Assembly (NCBI RefSeq): GCF_000956535.1
Contig: NZ_JYIY01000078.1
Span: 1-64,000, forward strand
Reading direction: 5' to 3'
DNA length: 64,000 bases
DNA from: Microbacterium ginsengisoli
GTDB lineage: Bacteria; Actinomycetota; Actinomycetes; Actinomycetales; Microbacteriaceae
Part shown: one piece after another, positions 53,571-62,932 of the stretch
How positions within the stretch are numbered: the stretch's first letter is position 1
How the letters are laid out: the number at the start of each line of letters is the position of its first letter
Notes under the pieces: generated by a model
Seen by the model: only the letters and a program-made list of their open reading frames with translations
Databases searched by the model: none
What the model was told of the DNA's origin: nothing
Program-made: the position numbers and the translations under genes

Positions 53571-54686
53571 ATGCCTATCGACCAGCACGACGACGCCCGC
53601 CTCGAGGGCGTGTCGATCCGGTCCCTTCCGAAGGTGTCGCTGCACGACCACCTCGACGGCGGGGTGCGCCCCGACACGGTGATCGAGCTCGCCGAGGAAG
53701 CGGGCATCGCCCTGCCCACCGGGGACGCCGACGAGCTCGCGGAGTGGTTCTCGGCGGTGCGGCCCGATCGCTCGCTCGTCGAGTACCTGCAGCGTTTCGA
53801 GCTGACGACCGGGGTCATGCAGACCCGCGACCAGCTGACCCGCGTCGCCCGTGAGTTCGTCGAGGATCTCGTCGACGACGGCGTCGTGTACGCGGAGGTG
53901 CGCTGGGCGCCCGAGCAGCACCTGCGCGGTGGGCTGACGCTCGAAGAGGCCGTCGAGGCCGTGCAGGAGGGCATCGAGCAGGGCGAGGACGACGCGGCGG
54001 AGGCAGGCCACGACATCCGCGTCGGACAGCTCATCACCGCGATGCGCCAGAACGACCGGTCGCTGGAGATCGCGAAGCTCGCGGTCGCGTTCCGCGAGGC
54101 GGGTGCGGTCGGCTTCGACATCGCCGGGCCCGAGGACGGCTTCCTGCCGTCTCGGCACCGCGAGGCGTTCGAGTACCTGGCGGGCGAGTTCTTCCCCGTC
54201 ACGGTGCACGCCGGCGAGGCCGCCGGCCTGGAGTCGATCCGCTCCGCCCTCGTCGACGGTCGCGCGCTGCGGCTCGGACACGGCGTGCGCATCGCCGAGG
54301 ACCTCGACGTCGTCTCGCGCAAGGGCGAGCAGGTGCTCGTCGAATTCGGCGACCTGGCGCGCTGGGTGCGCGACCGGGAGATCCCGCTCGAGCTCTCGCC
54401 GACCTCGAACGTGCACACCGGCGCGTTCGCGGCGTGGGGCAGCGAGCTCGAGGACCACCCCTTCGACCTGCTCTACCAGCTCGGCTTCGCCGTCACGGTG
54501 AACGTCGACAACCGCACGATGAGCCGTACGTCCCTCACCCGCGAGCTGGCCCTGCTCGCCGAGACGTTCGAGTACGACCTCGACGACCTCGAGAGCTTCC
54601 AGCTCAACGCCGCGGGCGGCGCGTTCCTGCCGGTGGAGGAGCGCGAGGAACTCATCGACCTCATCTCCGAGGGCTTCGACCGCTGA
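53571..54686 (+). CDS. add: Adenosine deaminase
   Basis: The 371-residue TIM-barrel zinc enzyme converts adenosine to inosine. It has the HxH pair in LHDHLDGG near residue 23, TVHAGEAAGLES with the catalytic Glu, LRLGHGVRIAED with the proton-relay His, and NVDNRTMSRTSL with the metal-ligand Asp. The ATG at 53571 follows AAGGAG. It is the last gene of the nucleoside operon and is followed by a hairpin. Confidence 0.93.
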   Translation: MPIDQHDDARLEGVSIRSLPKVSLHDHLDGGVRPDTVIELAEEAGIALPTGDADELAEWFSAVRPDRSLVEYLQRFELTTGVMQTRDQLTRVAREFVEDLVDDGVVYAEVRWAPEQHLRGGLTLEEAVEAVQEGIEQGEDDAAEAGHDIRVGQLITAMRQNDRSLEIAKLAVAFREAGAVGFDIAGPEDGFLPSRHREAFEYLAGEFFPVTVHAGEAAGLESIRSALVDGRALRLGHGVRIAEDLDVVSRKGEQVLVEFGDLARWVRDREIPLELSPTSNVHTGAFAAWGSELEDHPFDLLYQLGFAVTVNVDNRTMSRTSLTRELALLAETFEYDLDDLESFQLNAAGGAFLPVEEREELIDLISEGFDR

Positions 54687-54700
54687 GCCCCGACATGGTC

Positions 54701-54738
54701 GAGGGCGGCACCACGATCGGGTTCGCGGCGCCGCCCTC
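54701..54738. terminator. Terminator between add and mtlD
   Basis: GAGGGCGGC (54701-54709) pairs with GCCGCCCTC (54730-54738) around a 20-base loop. It lies between two convergent operons. Confidence 0.6.
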
Positions 54739-54749
54739 GGTCGGTGCGG

Positions 54750-55904
54750 TCAGGCCAGGTCTGCCTGCCGGGTCGTGACGGCGGCCACGAGGCCGTCGAA
54801 GAGCGGATGCCCCGCCTCGATGCCCGTGACGCGGGTGACGAGCGCCGTGGCCTCGGTCGTGCGCAGCAGCTCCTGCAGCTCGACGGCTTCCGGGTCGTCG
54901 GCGGTCTCGAAGGCGAGCGCGGCGCCGACGGTGCCGAGGAGCGCCGCGACCGACAGGCCCCGTTCGGCGGCGTCGGCCGCCGGGCCGACGAACCGCTCGT
55001 GGCGGGAGAGCTTGCGCAGCGGCTGACGACCCACACGCCATACGGTGTCGGGAAGCTCGGGGTTCTGGAACCGGCGCAGGATCGTCGCGCGGTAATCGGC
55101 GAGCTCCTCGGCCGTGAAGCCGTGACGGGCGATGAGCACCGCCGACGTCTCCTCGAGCGTCGAGCGCACCGCCGCGAGGATCTCGGGATCGGCGAGGGCG
55201 TCGGAGATGCGCTCGATGCCGGCGCGGGCGCCGAAGTAGGCGGTCGAGGCGTGACCCGTGTTCACCGTGAAGAGCTTGCGCTCGATGTACGGCGTGAGGT
55301 CGTCGACGAAGTGCGCACCGGGGATCGACGGCACTGCTCCCGCGAACGGACCCTGCTCGATCGCCCACTCGAAGAACGGCTCCACCGTGACATCCACCCC
55401 GTGCTGGCCCTCGGGCTGCCCGGGCACGATGCGGTCGACCGCGGTGTTCGCGAACACGGCCTTCGCCGCGACCGCAGGCCAGCCGGCGCCGGCGAGGGCG
55501 GCGATCTCGTCGCGCAGGGTGTCGGTCGCGCGGATCGCGTTCTCGCACGCCATGACGGCGAGGGGAGGCAGCTCGGCAGAGCGCGCCACGAGCCCGGCGT
55601 AGATCACCGGGGCGATGAAGCGCAGGATGTTGGGACCGACCGCTGTGGTGGCGACATCCGCGGTCGCGAGCTCGTCGACGACCGCCTGCGGGTCCAGCTG
55701 GCTGTTGACCGCGCGGAAGCCGGTCACGACGGTGTCACCGCCGCCGTCTCCGACGGCGTGCACGGTGTAGCTCGTCTCGGCGTTGATCGCGTCGACGAGG
55801 GGGGCTGCGACATCCGAGAACACGACCTCGTAGCCGCCCTCGTGCAGCAGCAGGCCCACGAAGCCGCGACCGATGTTGCCGGCGCCGAAATGGACGGCCT
55901 TCAT
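54750..55904 (-). CDS. mtlD: Mannitol-1-phosphate 5-dehydrogenase
   Basis: The 384-residue NAD enzyme oxidises the mannitol-1-phosphate made by the PTS to fructose-6-phosphate. It begins with [17 protein letters not shown], the nucleotide-binding site. The catalytic region has the conserved [18 protein letters not shown], with Lys and His near 210-220. The start overlaps the EIIA stop by one base (TGATG). It is the last gene of the mannitol operon. Confidence 0.95.
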   Translation of the reverse strand: MKAVHFGAGNIGRGFVGLLLHEGGYEVVFSDVAAPLVDAINAETSYTVHAVGDGGGDTVVTGFRAVNSQLDPQAVVDELATADVATTAVGPNILRFIAPVIYAGLVARSAELPPLAVMACENAIRATDTLRDEIAALAGAGWPAVAAKAVFANTAVDRIVPGQPEGQHGVDVTVEPFFEWAIEQGPFAGAVPSIPGAHFVDDLTPYIERKLFTVNTGHASTAYFGARAGIERISDALADPEILAAVRSTLEETSAVLIARHGFTAEELADYRATILRRFQNPELPDTVWRVGRQPLRKLSRHERFVGPAADAAERGLSVAALLGTVGAALAFETADDPEAVELQELLRTTEATALVTRVTGIEAGHPLFDGLVAAVTTRQADLA

Positions 55905-56341
55905 CAGGCGTTCACCGTGGCAAGGCGGGCGAAGAGCTCCTCGGGCGTCGCGGCGGCCTTGAGGGCTGCGACCTCGTCCTCGTCGGAGAACAGGATCGCG
56001 ATCTGGGAGAGGATCTCGAGGTGCTCATCGCCGCGACCGGCGATGCCGATCACGAACGTCACCGGCTCCCCGTCCCAGTCGACGCCGCCGTCGTAGCGCA
56101 CGACCGAGAGGGCCGAGGCGAGGATCTCGCTCTTGGCCTCGTTGGTGCCGTGCGGGATCGCCAGCTCATTGCCCATGTAGGTCGACACGGTCGCCTCGCG
56201 GGCGAGCATCGCGTCGTAGTAGGCGCCGGTGACGGCGCCCGCGGCCTCGAGGATGTCGGCGGCCTCCCGCTGCGCCTCGAGGCGCGTGGCGGCACCCGCG
56301 TGGATGCGCACCTGTCCGAGGGTCAGGATCTCTCCGGTCAT
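55904..56341 (-). CDS. mtlF: PTS mannitol-type EIIA protein
   Basis: The 145-residue cytoplasmic EIIA accepts phosphate from HPr at His64 ([11 protein letters not shown]) and passes it to the EIIB domain of MtlA. The [12 protein letters not shown] context is the mannitol/fructose-type EIIA active site. The ATG at 56341 follows GGAAGGA. In E. coli this domain is fused to MtlA, whereas here it is separate, as in many Gram-positives. A 14-bp hairpin lies between mtlA and this gene. Confidence 0.93.
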   Translation of the reverse strand: MTGEILTLGQVRIHAGAATRLEAQREAADILEAAGAVTGAYYDAMLAREATVSTYMGNELAIPHGTNEAKSEILASALSVVRYDGGVDWDGEPVTFVIGIAGRGDEHLEILSQIAILFSDEDEVAALKAAATPEELFARLATVNA

Positions 56342-56363
56342 GTTTCTTCCTTCCACAAAGAGT

Positions 56364-56395
56364 GCGGGGCGGGCGGATCGCTCCGCCCGCCCCGC
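56364..56395 (-). other. Intercistronic hairpin between mtlA and mtlF
   Basis: GCGGGGCGGGCGGA (56364-56377) pairs perfectly with 56382-56395 around a TCGC tetraloop, eight bases after the mtlA stop. It may tune the ratio of membrane to soluble PTS components. Confidence 0.6.
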
Positions 56396-56402
56396 GACGA
56401 AC

Positions 56403-58019
56403 TCAACCCTGTACACCGTCCTGGTGCTGCGAGGCCACGAGGTCGACGACCTCGTCGTATCGCGGCGAGTTCATGAAGTTGTCGACCGACACGTGGAGCG
56501 AGTTCGGCGACGCCGACCGGGCGCGGTCGGTGAGCTGGTTCTGCGTGACGACCAGGTCGGCCGACCCGTCGAGGTTGGCGATGGCCTGGTTGGTCACCGT
56601 GACGCCCTCGATACCGGCCTTCTTGATCTTGTTGCGCAACACGCTCGCACCCATCGCGGACGACCCCATTCCGGCGTCGCAGGCGAACACGATCGTGGAG
56701 ATCGGCTTGGTGGCGACGGCGGTGGTGCCGGCCTCCGACGAGGTGCGCAGGCCCGCGAGGGTGCTCGAGGACTTGCCCTTGTTGGCCTCGGTCGCAGAGA
56801 TCGCGGCGCTGAGGTCGCCCGACTCGCCGAGCTCGAGGTCACGCTTACGCGTGCGCAGGAGGAACAGCGAGGAGAGCAGGAACGAGACCGTTGCGGCGAG
56901 GATCACCGACAGGATGACGCCCACGTAGCCCCAGCCGGGACCGAAGTTGCTGTCGCCGGAGGTCTGCAACAGCACCGCGAAGATCGATCCGGGCGATGCG
57001 GGAGCGCGAAGGCCGGAACCGAACACCGCGTTGGTCGCCACACCGGTCATGCCGCCGGCGATGGCCGCGACGATGATGATCGGCTTCATGAGCACGTACG
57101 GGAAGTAGATCTCGTGGATGCCACCGAGGAACTGGATGACGATCGCGCCGGGGGCGGAAGCGCGGGCGGCGCCGACACCGAAGAACGCGAAGGCGACCAG
57201 GATTCCGAGGCCGGGGCCGGGGTTCGCCTCGACGAGGAACAGGATCGAACGGCCGGTCTCGAGGGCCTGCTGGGTGCCGATCGGGGTGAACACACCGTGG
57301 TTGACGGCGTTGTTCAGGAACAGCACCTTGGCGGGCTCGACCAGGATCGACAGCAGCGGGAGCAGGCCCGCGGAGACCAGGAAGTCCACGACGGCGCCCA
57401 GGGCGTTCGAGACGGCGGTCATGATCGGGCCGAACCCGAAGAAGCCGACGATCGCGAGCAGCATGCCGAGGATGCCGGCCGAGAAGTTGTTGACGAGCAT
57501 CTCGAAGCCCGCCTTGATCTTGCCTTCCCAGATGCGGTCCATCCACTTGGTCAGCAGCGCCGCCAGCGGGCCCATGACCATGGCGCCGAGGAACATCGGG
57601 ATCGTCGTGCCGACGATGACACCGACGGTCGCGATGGCGGCGACCACACCACCGCGCTCGCCGTAGACCATGCGGCCACCGGTGTTCGCGATGAGGAGCG
57701 GGAGAAGGTAGGTGATCATCGGGCCCACGAGGCCGACGAACACGGGGATGACGTTGCCGTCCTTCGTCTGCGAGAGCGCGGTCATGGCGTGAGCCCAGTT
57801 GATCTGGCTCGCGTCACCGAAGCCGCCGAGGATGTCGGCGACCGGGTGCCAGAAGCCGAGCCAGCCGGTGGCGATGAACAGTGCCGTGATGAAGCCCCAC
57901 GCGATGAAGGCCGCGATGTTCGGCATGATCATGCCGGAGAGGAAGGTACCGAATCGCTGCACGGCGATCTGGGCCTTCTTACCTCCCGACAGCGCGGGCG
58001 ACGTTGCCGTCGTTGTCAT
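56403..58019 (-). CDS. mtlA: PTS mannitol transporter EIICB
   Basis: The 538-residue protein has an EIIC membrane domain (about 15-350) with the GGIHEIYFPYVLMKP signature near 300. It also has a linker and a C-terminal EIIB domain with phospho-Cys447 in FACDAGMGSSAMGASVLR. It takes up mannitol and phosphorylates it to mannitol-1-phosphate. The ATG at 58019 follows AAAGGAAAG, 14 bases after ptsI. The sequence matches the mannitol-specific family along its length. Confidence 0.95.
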   Translation of the reverse strand: MTTTATSPALSGGKKAQIAVQRFGTFLSGMIMPNIAAFIAWGFITALFIATGWLGFWHPVADILGGFGDASQINWAHAMTALSQTKDGNVIPVFVGLVGPMITYLLPLLIANTGGRMVYGERGGVVAAIATVGVIVGTTIPMFLGAMVMGPLAALLTKWMDRIWEGKIKAGFEMLVNNFSAGILGMLLAIVGFFGFGPIMTAVSNALGAVVDFLVSAGLLPLLSILVEPAKVLFLNNAVNHGVFTPIGTQQALETGRSILFLVEANPGPGLGILVAFAFFGVGAARASAPGAIVIQFLGGIHEIYFPYVLMKPIIIVAAIAGGMTGVATNAVFGSGLRAPASPGSIFAVLLQTSGDSNFGPGWGYVGVILSVILAATVSFLLSSLFLLRTRKRDLELGESGDLSAAISATEANKGKSSSTLAGLRTSSEAGTTAVATKPISTIVFACDAGMGSSAMGASVLRNKIKKAGIEGVTVTNQAIANLDGSADLVVTQNQLTDRARSASPNSLHVSVDNFMNSPRYDEVVDLVASQHQDGVQG

Positions 58020-58033
58020 GTTTCTTTCCTTTT

Positions 58034-59710
58034 CTAGGAAGCGGCGGCCCGGGCGGCCGCACGCGCCGTTGCCGCGTCATTCGCGGCAAGTGCTGCCTCG
58101 GCGACGCGTCGGGCGTCGTCGAGCGAGTGGGAGAGCAGGCTCTGACGCACGTCGGCGAGCGCTGTGGGAGCCATGGACAGGGACGTCGCGCCGAGGCCGA
58201 CGAGCACGACCGCCAGCAGCGGGTCGGCGGCGGCCTCGCCGCAGATGCCGACCGGCTTGCCGAGGGCTGCGCCCGCGGCGCCGACCGACTGGATGAGGCG
58301 GAGCACCGCAGGGTGCCAGGGGTCCTGGAACGACGCGACCGAGCCGAGGAGCCGGTCCGCGGCAAGGGTGTACTGGGTGAGGTCGTTGGTGCCGATCGAG
58401 GCGAAGTCGGCCTGCGCGAGCACCCTGTCGGCGAGGAGGGCCGCCGACGGCACCTCGACCATGACTCCCGCGGTCTTCACGTCGTACTCGCGGGCGAGGG
58501 CGACGAAGTATTCGGTCTCCTCGACGGTCGCGACCATCGGCGCCATGACCCACAGATCCGCGGCCTCGCCGTCGGCGGCCGCCGCGGCGTTGGCCTCCGC
58601 GAGGGCGGTGAGCTGCTCGCGCAGGATGTCCTCGCTGGCCCGGAGGGCGCGCAGGCCCCGCAGGCCCAGCGCCGGGTTCTCCTCGTGGGCGTCGTTGAGG
58701 AACGGCAGCGGCTTGTCGGCACCGGCGTCGAGCACACGCACGACGACCTTCTTGCCGGCGAACGCGCGGAAGAGCTTTTCGTACGAGGTGCGCTGCTGGG
58801 CGACCGTGGGGGCGGTGTTCGAGCTCAGGAAGAGGAACTCGGTGCGGAACAGCCCCACGCCTTCCGCCCCGAGGGCCACGGCCTCAGCGGCGCCGTCCGG
58901 GCTGCCGAGGTTGGCGAGCAGCGGCACAGCGGTGCCGTCGGCGAGCGCACCCGGGGTGAGCGGCGCGGATGCCGCGGCCGACCGCGCGTCCGCGCGGCGC
59001 TGAGCCGCCGCACGCTCGTCCTCCGAGGGCGACACGGTGATCACGCCCGCAGCGGCGTCGACGATCACGGTGTCGCCGTCGGCGAGGTCGAGGGCGCCGG
59101 CGGTGCCGACGACGGCGACGATGCCCTTCTCGCGGGCGAGGATCGCGGTGTGGGAGGTCGGGCCGCCCTCGCTCGTGACGAGCGCGAGCACCTGGTCGAG
59201 GTCGAGGAGCGCGGTGTCGGCTGGGGCGAGGTCGGTGGCCACGAGCACGTAGGGGTGGCCGGGCTCGGGCACCCCGGGGGCGGCGACGCCTCGGAGTCGC
59301 GCGATGACGCGCTGGGCGACGTCGTCGAGATCGGCGGCGCGCTCGCCGAGGTAGCCGCCGACCGCGGTGAGCTGGTCGCGGAAGGAGGCGAACGCGTCGT
59401 AGACGGCGAACTCCGCGGTCTTGCCGGCGGTGATGCGTGTGGCGACCTCGGCCTCGAGCGTGGGGTCCTCGGCCATCATGGCCTGTGCCTCGAGCACGTC
59501 GCGGGCCGAGCCGCCCGCCTGGGCGCCGCGCGCCTCGAGCTCGCGGGCGACGACGCCGATGGCCTCCTGCACCCGCGCGGTCTCGGCATCGGGGCCGAGC
59601 GTCGAGGGGGCGTCGGCGGGAGCGGGGAGGGGCGCCGCCATACGGGCGACGGGGCCCTGGGCGACGCCCAGGCCGATGCCGACTCCGCGGAGGGTTGTCG
59701 TGGTGCTCAT
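58034..59710 (-). CDS. ptsI: Phosphoenolpyruvate-protein phosphotransferase (enzyme I)
   Basis: The 558-residue general PTS enzyme takes phosphate from PEP onto His187 (SEGGPTSHTAILAR) and hands it to HPr. The C-terminal PEP domain has GVGLFRTEFLFL, DAGADKPLPFL, the SIGTNDLTQYTLAADR motif near 450 and the GICGEAAADP Cys. The ATG at 59710 follows ptsH by 17 bases. Placing ptsI inside a sugar-specific operon means mannitol induction may raise general PTS capacity. Confidence 0.96.
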   Translation of the reverse strand: MSTTTTLRGVGIGLGVAQGPVARMAAPLPAPADAPSTLGPDAETARVQEAIGVVARELEARGAQAGGSARDVLEAQAMMAEDPTLEAEVATRITAGKTAEFAVYDAFASFRDQLTAVGGYLGERAADLDDVAQRVIARLRGVAAPGVPEPGHPYVLVATDLAPADTALLDLDQVLALVTSEGGPTSHTAILAREKGIVAVVGTAGALDLADGDTVIVDAAAGVITVSPSEDERAAAQRRADARSAAASAPLTPGALADGTAVPLLANLGSPDGAAEAVALGAEGVGLFRTEFLFLSSNTAPTVAQQRTSYEKLFRAFAGKKVVVRVLDAGADKPLPFLNDAHEENPALGLRGLRALRASEDILREQLTALAEANAAAAADGEAADLWVMAPMVATVEETEYFVALAREYDVKTAGVMVEVPSAALLADRVLAQADFASIGTNDLTQYTLAADRLLGSVASFQDPWHPAVLRLIQSVGAAGAALGKPVGICGEAAADPLLAVVLVGLGATSLSMAPTALADVRQSLLSHSLDDARRVAEAALAANDAATARAAARAAAS

Positions 59711-59727
59711 GTCTGCGCTCCGTCCGG

Positions 59728-60003
59728 TCAGGCCGCGTCGTGGTCGGTCGTGAGGAGGTCGGCGAGGTCGTCGAGCACGTTCTCCGCGCCCTCGCCGTCG
59801 GCGGTGAGCGTGACGTAGTCGCCCTGCTCGATGCCGAGCGCGATCACCCCGAGGATGCTCGCGGCGTTGACCGGCGCACCGGCGTCCTTCGCGATCGTGA
59901 CGGGGAGCCCCGCGTCCTTCGCCGCCTGGGCGAAGAGCTTCGCGGGGCGGGCGTGCAGACCGTGGGCGGATCCGATGCGCACGGTGCGGGTGGCGACTGT
60001 CAT
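59728..60003 (-). CDS. ptsH: Phosphocarrier protein HPr
   Basis: The 91-residue protein carries phosphate on His17 (GSAHGLHARPAK) from enzyme I to MtlF and others. A candidate regulatory Ser49 lies in NAASILGVIALG, although HPr kinase is not expected in actinobacteria. The ATG at 60003 has a moderate GAGAGAAG upstream. The frame stays open upstream to an ATG at 60231 that has a perfect AGGAGG seven bases before it, so a longer form of 167 residues or a leader is possible. The family length supports the short form. Confidence 0.93.
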   Translation of the reverse strand: MTVATRTVRIGSAHGLHARPAKLFAQAAKDAGLPVTIAKDAGAPVNAASILGVIALGIEQGDYVTLTADGEGAENVLDDLADLLTTDHDAA

Positions 60004-60358
60004 AGTGCTTCTCTCGTTGCGGCCGTCCGCGCACGGCGCGAGGCCGGGTGCGACGGACGGATGGTGCGGTCTCGGAGCGGGGAGCGGCATCCGTTCCGGC
60101 ACGAGCGACGTGACGGTTCGAGTGCGTCTCCACGGTTCGGTGCGTGCCCTCGCGTCGTGCGCTGCGTGACGCAGCTGCTGTGCTTCGCCTGTGCCGGTCG
60201 TACCGGCGGCGCACGTCGCCAGGATCCTCATCGATCCGCCTCCTGGGTCTATCTTGAGAATTCCCCGAGAGCGCGGGCAACCAGACCTGTTTCCGCCCCC
60301 CGCGGAAACGTCGCGGTCGCGTGATGGAATAGGGGAATCGGCGTATCGGAGGGATCAC
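60004..60358. promoter_or_regulatory. ptsH / PRD-regulator divergent region
   Basis: This 355-base gap holds three things of note. On the minus strand an AGGAGG (60239-60244) and ATG (60231) sit shortly after an AAGATA -10-like element, opening a frame that runs into ptsH. A perfect 8-bp hairpin or operator, GTTTCCGC (60289-60296) and GCGGAAAC (60302-60309), lies 50 bases before the PRD regulator start. The GGAGGG at about 60348 is the regulator's ribosome-binding site. Confidence 0.5.
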
Positions 60359-62290
60359 GTGACGCGTGCCAAGCAGGACCGGCTTCTCGGCCTGCTCCTT
60401 CGCGACGGCGGATGGGTGACGGCGGCGACCCTCGCCGATCAGCTGGGCGTGACGGCCCGGTCGGTGCGCTCCTATGTCACGAGCGTGAACGGTCGTGTCT
60501 CCGGCGGCCAGGCTGTCGAGTCGGGGCCGCAGGGCTACCGCGCCGGCGTCGAGGCGGGCGCCGCCCTGCAGACCTCTCCCGGTGACGGCGGGTCGCCCCG
60601 GGATCGCCTCCACACCCTCGTGACGAGGCTGCTCGACGCCCCCGACGGCCTCGACGTGTACGCCGTCGCCGACGAGATGTTCGTGAGCGCCGCGACGGTC
60701 GAGTCCGATCTCGCGCGGGTGCGCAGCCTGCTGGGTGGCACCGAGCTCATCCTCGACCGCCAGGGCGCACAGGTGCGCCTGCGCGGCACCGAGATGGCGC
60801 AGCGGCGGCTGCTCAGCCGGCTCGTCCATGACGAGATGGATGCCGGTGCCTACGACACCGCGGCGCTCCGGCGTGCGCTCGGCGAGCAGTCCGCGGTGCT
60901 CCCGTCGCTCGCGCCGTTCAAGGCGGCGCTCGTGGCACAGCTGGTCGATTTCGGCTATTACGTCAACGAGTACGGGATGAGCGACGTGCTCACCCACGTC
61001 GCGATCGCGGCCGACCGCGTCGCACGCCAGCGCGGCCTCGACGCGGAGGGGCTCCCCGAGCCGGTCGCGGCGCAGCTGCGGGTCGCGAACGCGATCGAGA
61101 CGCTCGCCCGAGAGCATCTCGGCGTCGACCTCGGGCCGGCCGACAGCCGCCACCTCGCCTCCGTCGTGCTCACGCGGGTCGTCGCGCCGGGCATCGCCGA
61201 CGAGACGCGGGCGCCCCTCGACCCCGAGGTGGAGGGAGCCGTGCGGGAGGCGGTCGGGGCCGCGGCATCCGAGTTCCTGGTGGAGATCCACGACGAGGAC
61301 TTCGTGTTGCGGCTCGCCCTCCATGTGCAGAACCTGCGGCTGCGGGCGCGGGACAAGGCGTGGTCGCGCAACCCGCTGACCCGATCGTTGAAGTCGACCT
61401 ATCCGATGATCTTCGAGGTCGCGGTCTTCATCGCCAGTGAGCTGTCGCAGCGACTGAACATCCCGCTGCACGACGACGAGATCGCCTACATCGCGATGCA
61501 CGTGGGCGGCCAGCTCGAGCGCAGCCGCCGATCGGACGAACGGCTCACCGCGACGATCATCTGCCCGGGGTACTACGAGCTGCACGAGCTGCTGCGCTCG
61601 AGCGTCGCCCGCTCGCTCGGCCAGTCGATCGAGGTCGTGCGGGTCGAGACGCGCGTCGACCCCGACTGGGCCGACATCGACACCGACCTCGTGCTCACGA
61701 CGATCGACGCGCCCCCGGGGGCGCCGGTGCAGCCCGAGCGCGTCGTGCGCATCCAGCCCTTCCTCACGCCTGCCGACGTCGACCGCATCCAGGTCGTCGC
61801 GGTGCGAGCGCGACGCACGCGTCGCCTCGCGAAGCTGCGCATCGAGCTCGAGAGCTACTTCCGCCCCGACGCGTTCGTGCACGGCATCGATCCGACGCTC
61901 GGCGAGGAGGGCACCATCCGCCTCCTCGGCGGGCTGCTGCGGGACGCCGGCGTCATCGACGACGCCTACCTCGAGCGCGCGGTCGCGCGCGAGGGGATGT
62001 CGTCGACCGCCTTCACCGACGCGCTCGCGGTGCCGCACGCGATCGGGATGACCGCGGCCCACACGGCGATCGCCGTCGGCATCGCCGACCCGTCGATCCC
62101 GTGGGGCGACGCCCGCGTGCAGGTGGTGGCGCTCGTCGCCTTCTCGGAGAACGACCGTGCGGCGTTCCAGACGGTCTTCGAGCAGTTCGTCGAGGTGTTC
62201 AACGAGCGCGAATCGGCGCAACGCATCGTGCGCCGCGCGACGAGTCTGCCGTCGTTCCTCGACGAGCTCGTCGCCGTCATCGACGGCTGA
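60359..62290 (+). CDS. mtlR: PRD-containing transcriptional activator (MtlR/BglG-type with EIIB and EIIA-like domains)
   Basis: The 643-residue regulator starts with two helix-turn-helix segments (about 8-45 and 95-120, the first with TAATLADQLGVTARSVRSYV). PRD1 follows (about 185-290, His213 and His265) and PRD2 (about 300-395, His322 and His381). An EIIB-like domain has Cys402 in IICPGYYELHELL. A C-terminal EIIA-like domain (about 500-643) has His560 in LAVPHAIGM. PTS proteins phosphorylate such His and Cys residues to switch activity with mannitol supply. It is divergent from the mannitol PTS operon, which is its likely target. The GTG at 60359 follows GGAGGG. Confidence 0.88.
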   Translation: MTRAKQDRLLGLLLRDGGWVTAATLADQLGVTARSVRSYVTSVNGRVSGGQAVESGPQGYRAGVEAGAALQTSPGDGGSPRDRLHTLVTRLLDAPDGLDVYAVADEMFVSAATVESDLARVRSLLGGTELILDRQGAQVRLRGTEMAQRRLLSRLVHDEMDAGAYDTAALRRALGEQSAVLPSLAPFKAALVAQLVDFGYYVNEYGMSDVLTHVAIAADRVARQRGLDAEGLPEPVAAQLRVANAIETLAREHLGVDLGPADSRHLASVVLTRVVAPGIADETRAPLDPEVEGAVREAVGAAASEFLVEIHDEDFVLRLALHVQNLRLRARDKAWSRNPLTRSLKSTYPMIFEVAVFIASELSQRLNIPLHDDEIAYIAMHVGGQLERSRRSDERLTATIICPGYYELHELLRSSVARSLGQSIEVVRVETRVDPDWADIDTDLVLTTIDAPPGAPVQPERVVRIQPFLTPADVDRIQVVAVRARRTRRLAKLRIELESYFRPDAFVHGIDPTLGEEGTIRLLGGLLRDAGVIDDAYLERAVAREGMSSTAFTDALAVPHAIGMTAAHTAIAVGIADPSIPWGDARVQVVALVAFSENDRAAFQTVFEQFVEVFNERESAQRIVRRATSLPSFLDELVAVIDG

Positions 62291-62305
62291 TCCGCCGATC
62301 CCGCG

Positions 62306-62893
62306 TCAGGCCCGGATGAGCCTCTCGTCGAGCCCGCGCCGCACCGCGGGCCACTCGTGCGCGAGGATCGAGTAGACCACGGTGTCCCGCAGTGAGCCGT
62401 CGGGCATGATGCGGTGGCTGCGCAGCACGCCGTCGAGCTTCGCGCCGAGCCGCTCGATGGCGGCCCGTGACTGCCGATTGTGCCAGTGGGTGCGCAGCTC
62501 GACCGCGACGGCATCGCAGGTCTCGAAGGCGTGGGCGAGCAGCAGGCGCTTCGCGGCCGTGTTCACGGCGCTGCGCTGGGCGGAGAGTCCGAGCCAGGTG
62601 TGTCCGATCTCGACTCGACGGTTCTCCTGGTCGATGTTGCAGAACGTCGTTTCGCCGACGACCTCGCCGTCGCTCTCGCGCACGACGACCCACGGATTCA
62701 TGCCGCCGGCGGCATGAAGGCCCTCGCGCATCGCGATGTCGGCATCGACGGCGGCGTCGCTCGTCGGCACGCTCGTGTACCAGGCGTGGTCGAGACCGGA
62801 TGCCGCGGCGCGGAGCCGCGCTGCATGTGCGGCCGTCAGCGGCTCCAGGCGGACCCAGTCGTTGGCGAGGACGAGCGGTGCGGCGAACTCCAT
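62306..62893 (-). CDS. GNAT-family N-acetyltransferase (RimJ/RimL type)
   Basis: The 195-residue protein has LANDWVRLEPLTAAHAARL at the N-terminus and VVGETTFCNIDQENRRVEIG in the middle. The WLGLSAQRSAVNTAAKRLLL acetyl-CoA region and the RTHWHNRQSRAAIERLGAKLDG segment common to RimJ-like enzymes follow. The substrate is unknown. It is convergent with the PRD regulator and upstream of the mutase stop by a short gap of 39 bases. Confidence 0.8.
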   Translation of the reverse strand: MEFAAPLVLANDWVRLEPLTAAHAARLRAAASGLDHAWYTSVPTSDAAVDADIAMREGLHAAGGMNPWVVVRESDGEVVGETTFCNIDQENRRVEIGHTWLGLSAQRSAVNTAAKRLLLAHAFETCDAVAVELRTHWHNRQSRAAIERLGAKLDGVLRSHRIMPDGSLRDTVVYSILAHEWPAVRRGLDERLIRA

Positions 62894-62932
62894 GCCCCGA
62901 GCCTAGGGGCGCCGGGCGGCGGGACGTGTGGG

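Noticed and set aside
58034..62221. A 1395-codon frame extending ptsI far upstream through ptsH and the PRD regulator
   Set aside because: Only the last 558 codons match enzyme I. The upstream part is shadow sequence antisense to the PRD regulator. The ATG at 59710 gives the normal enzyme I length.
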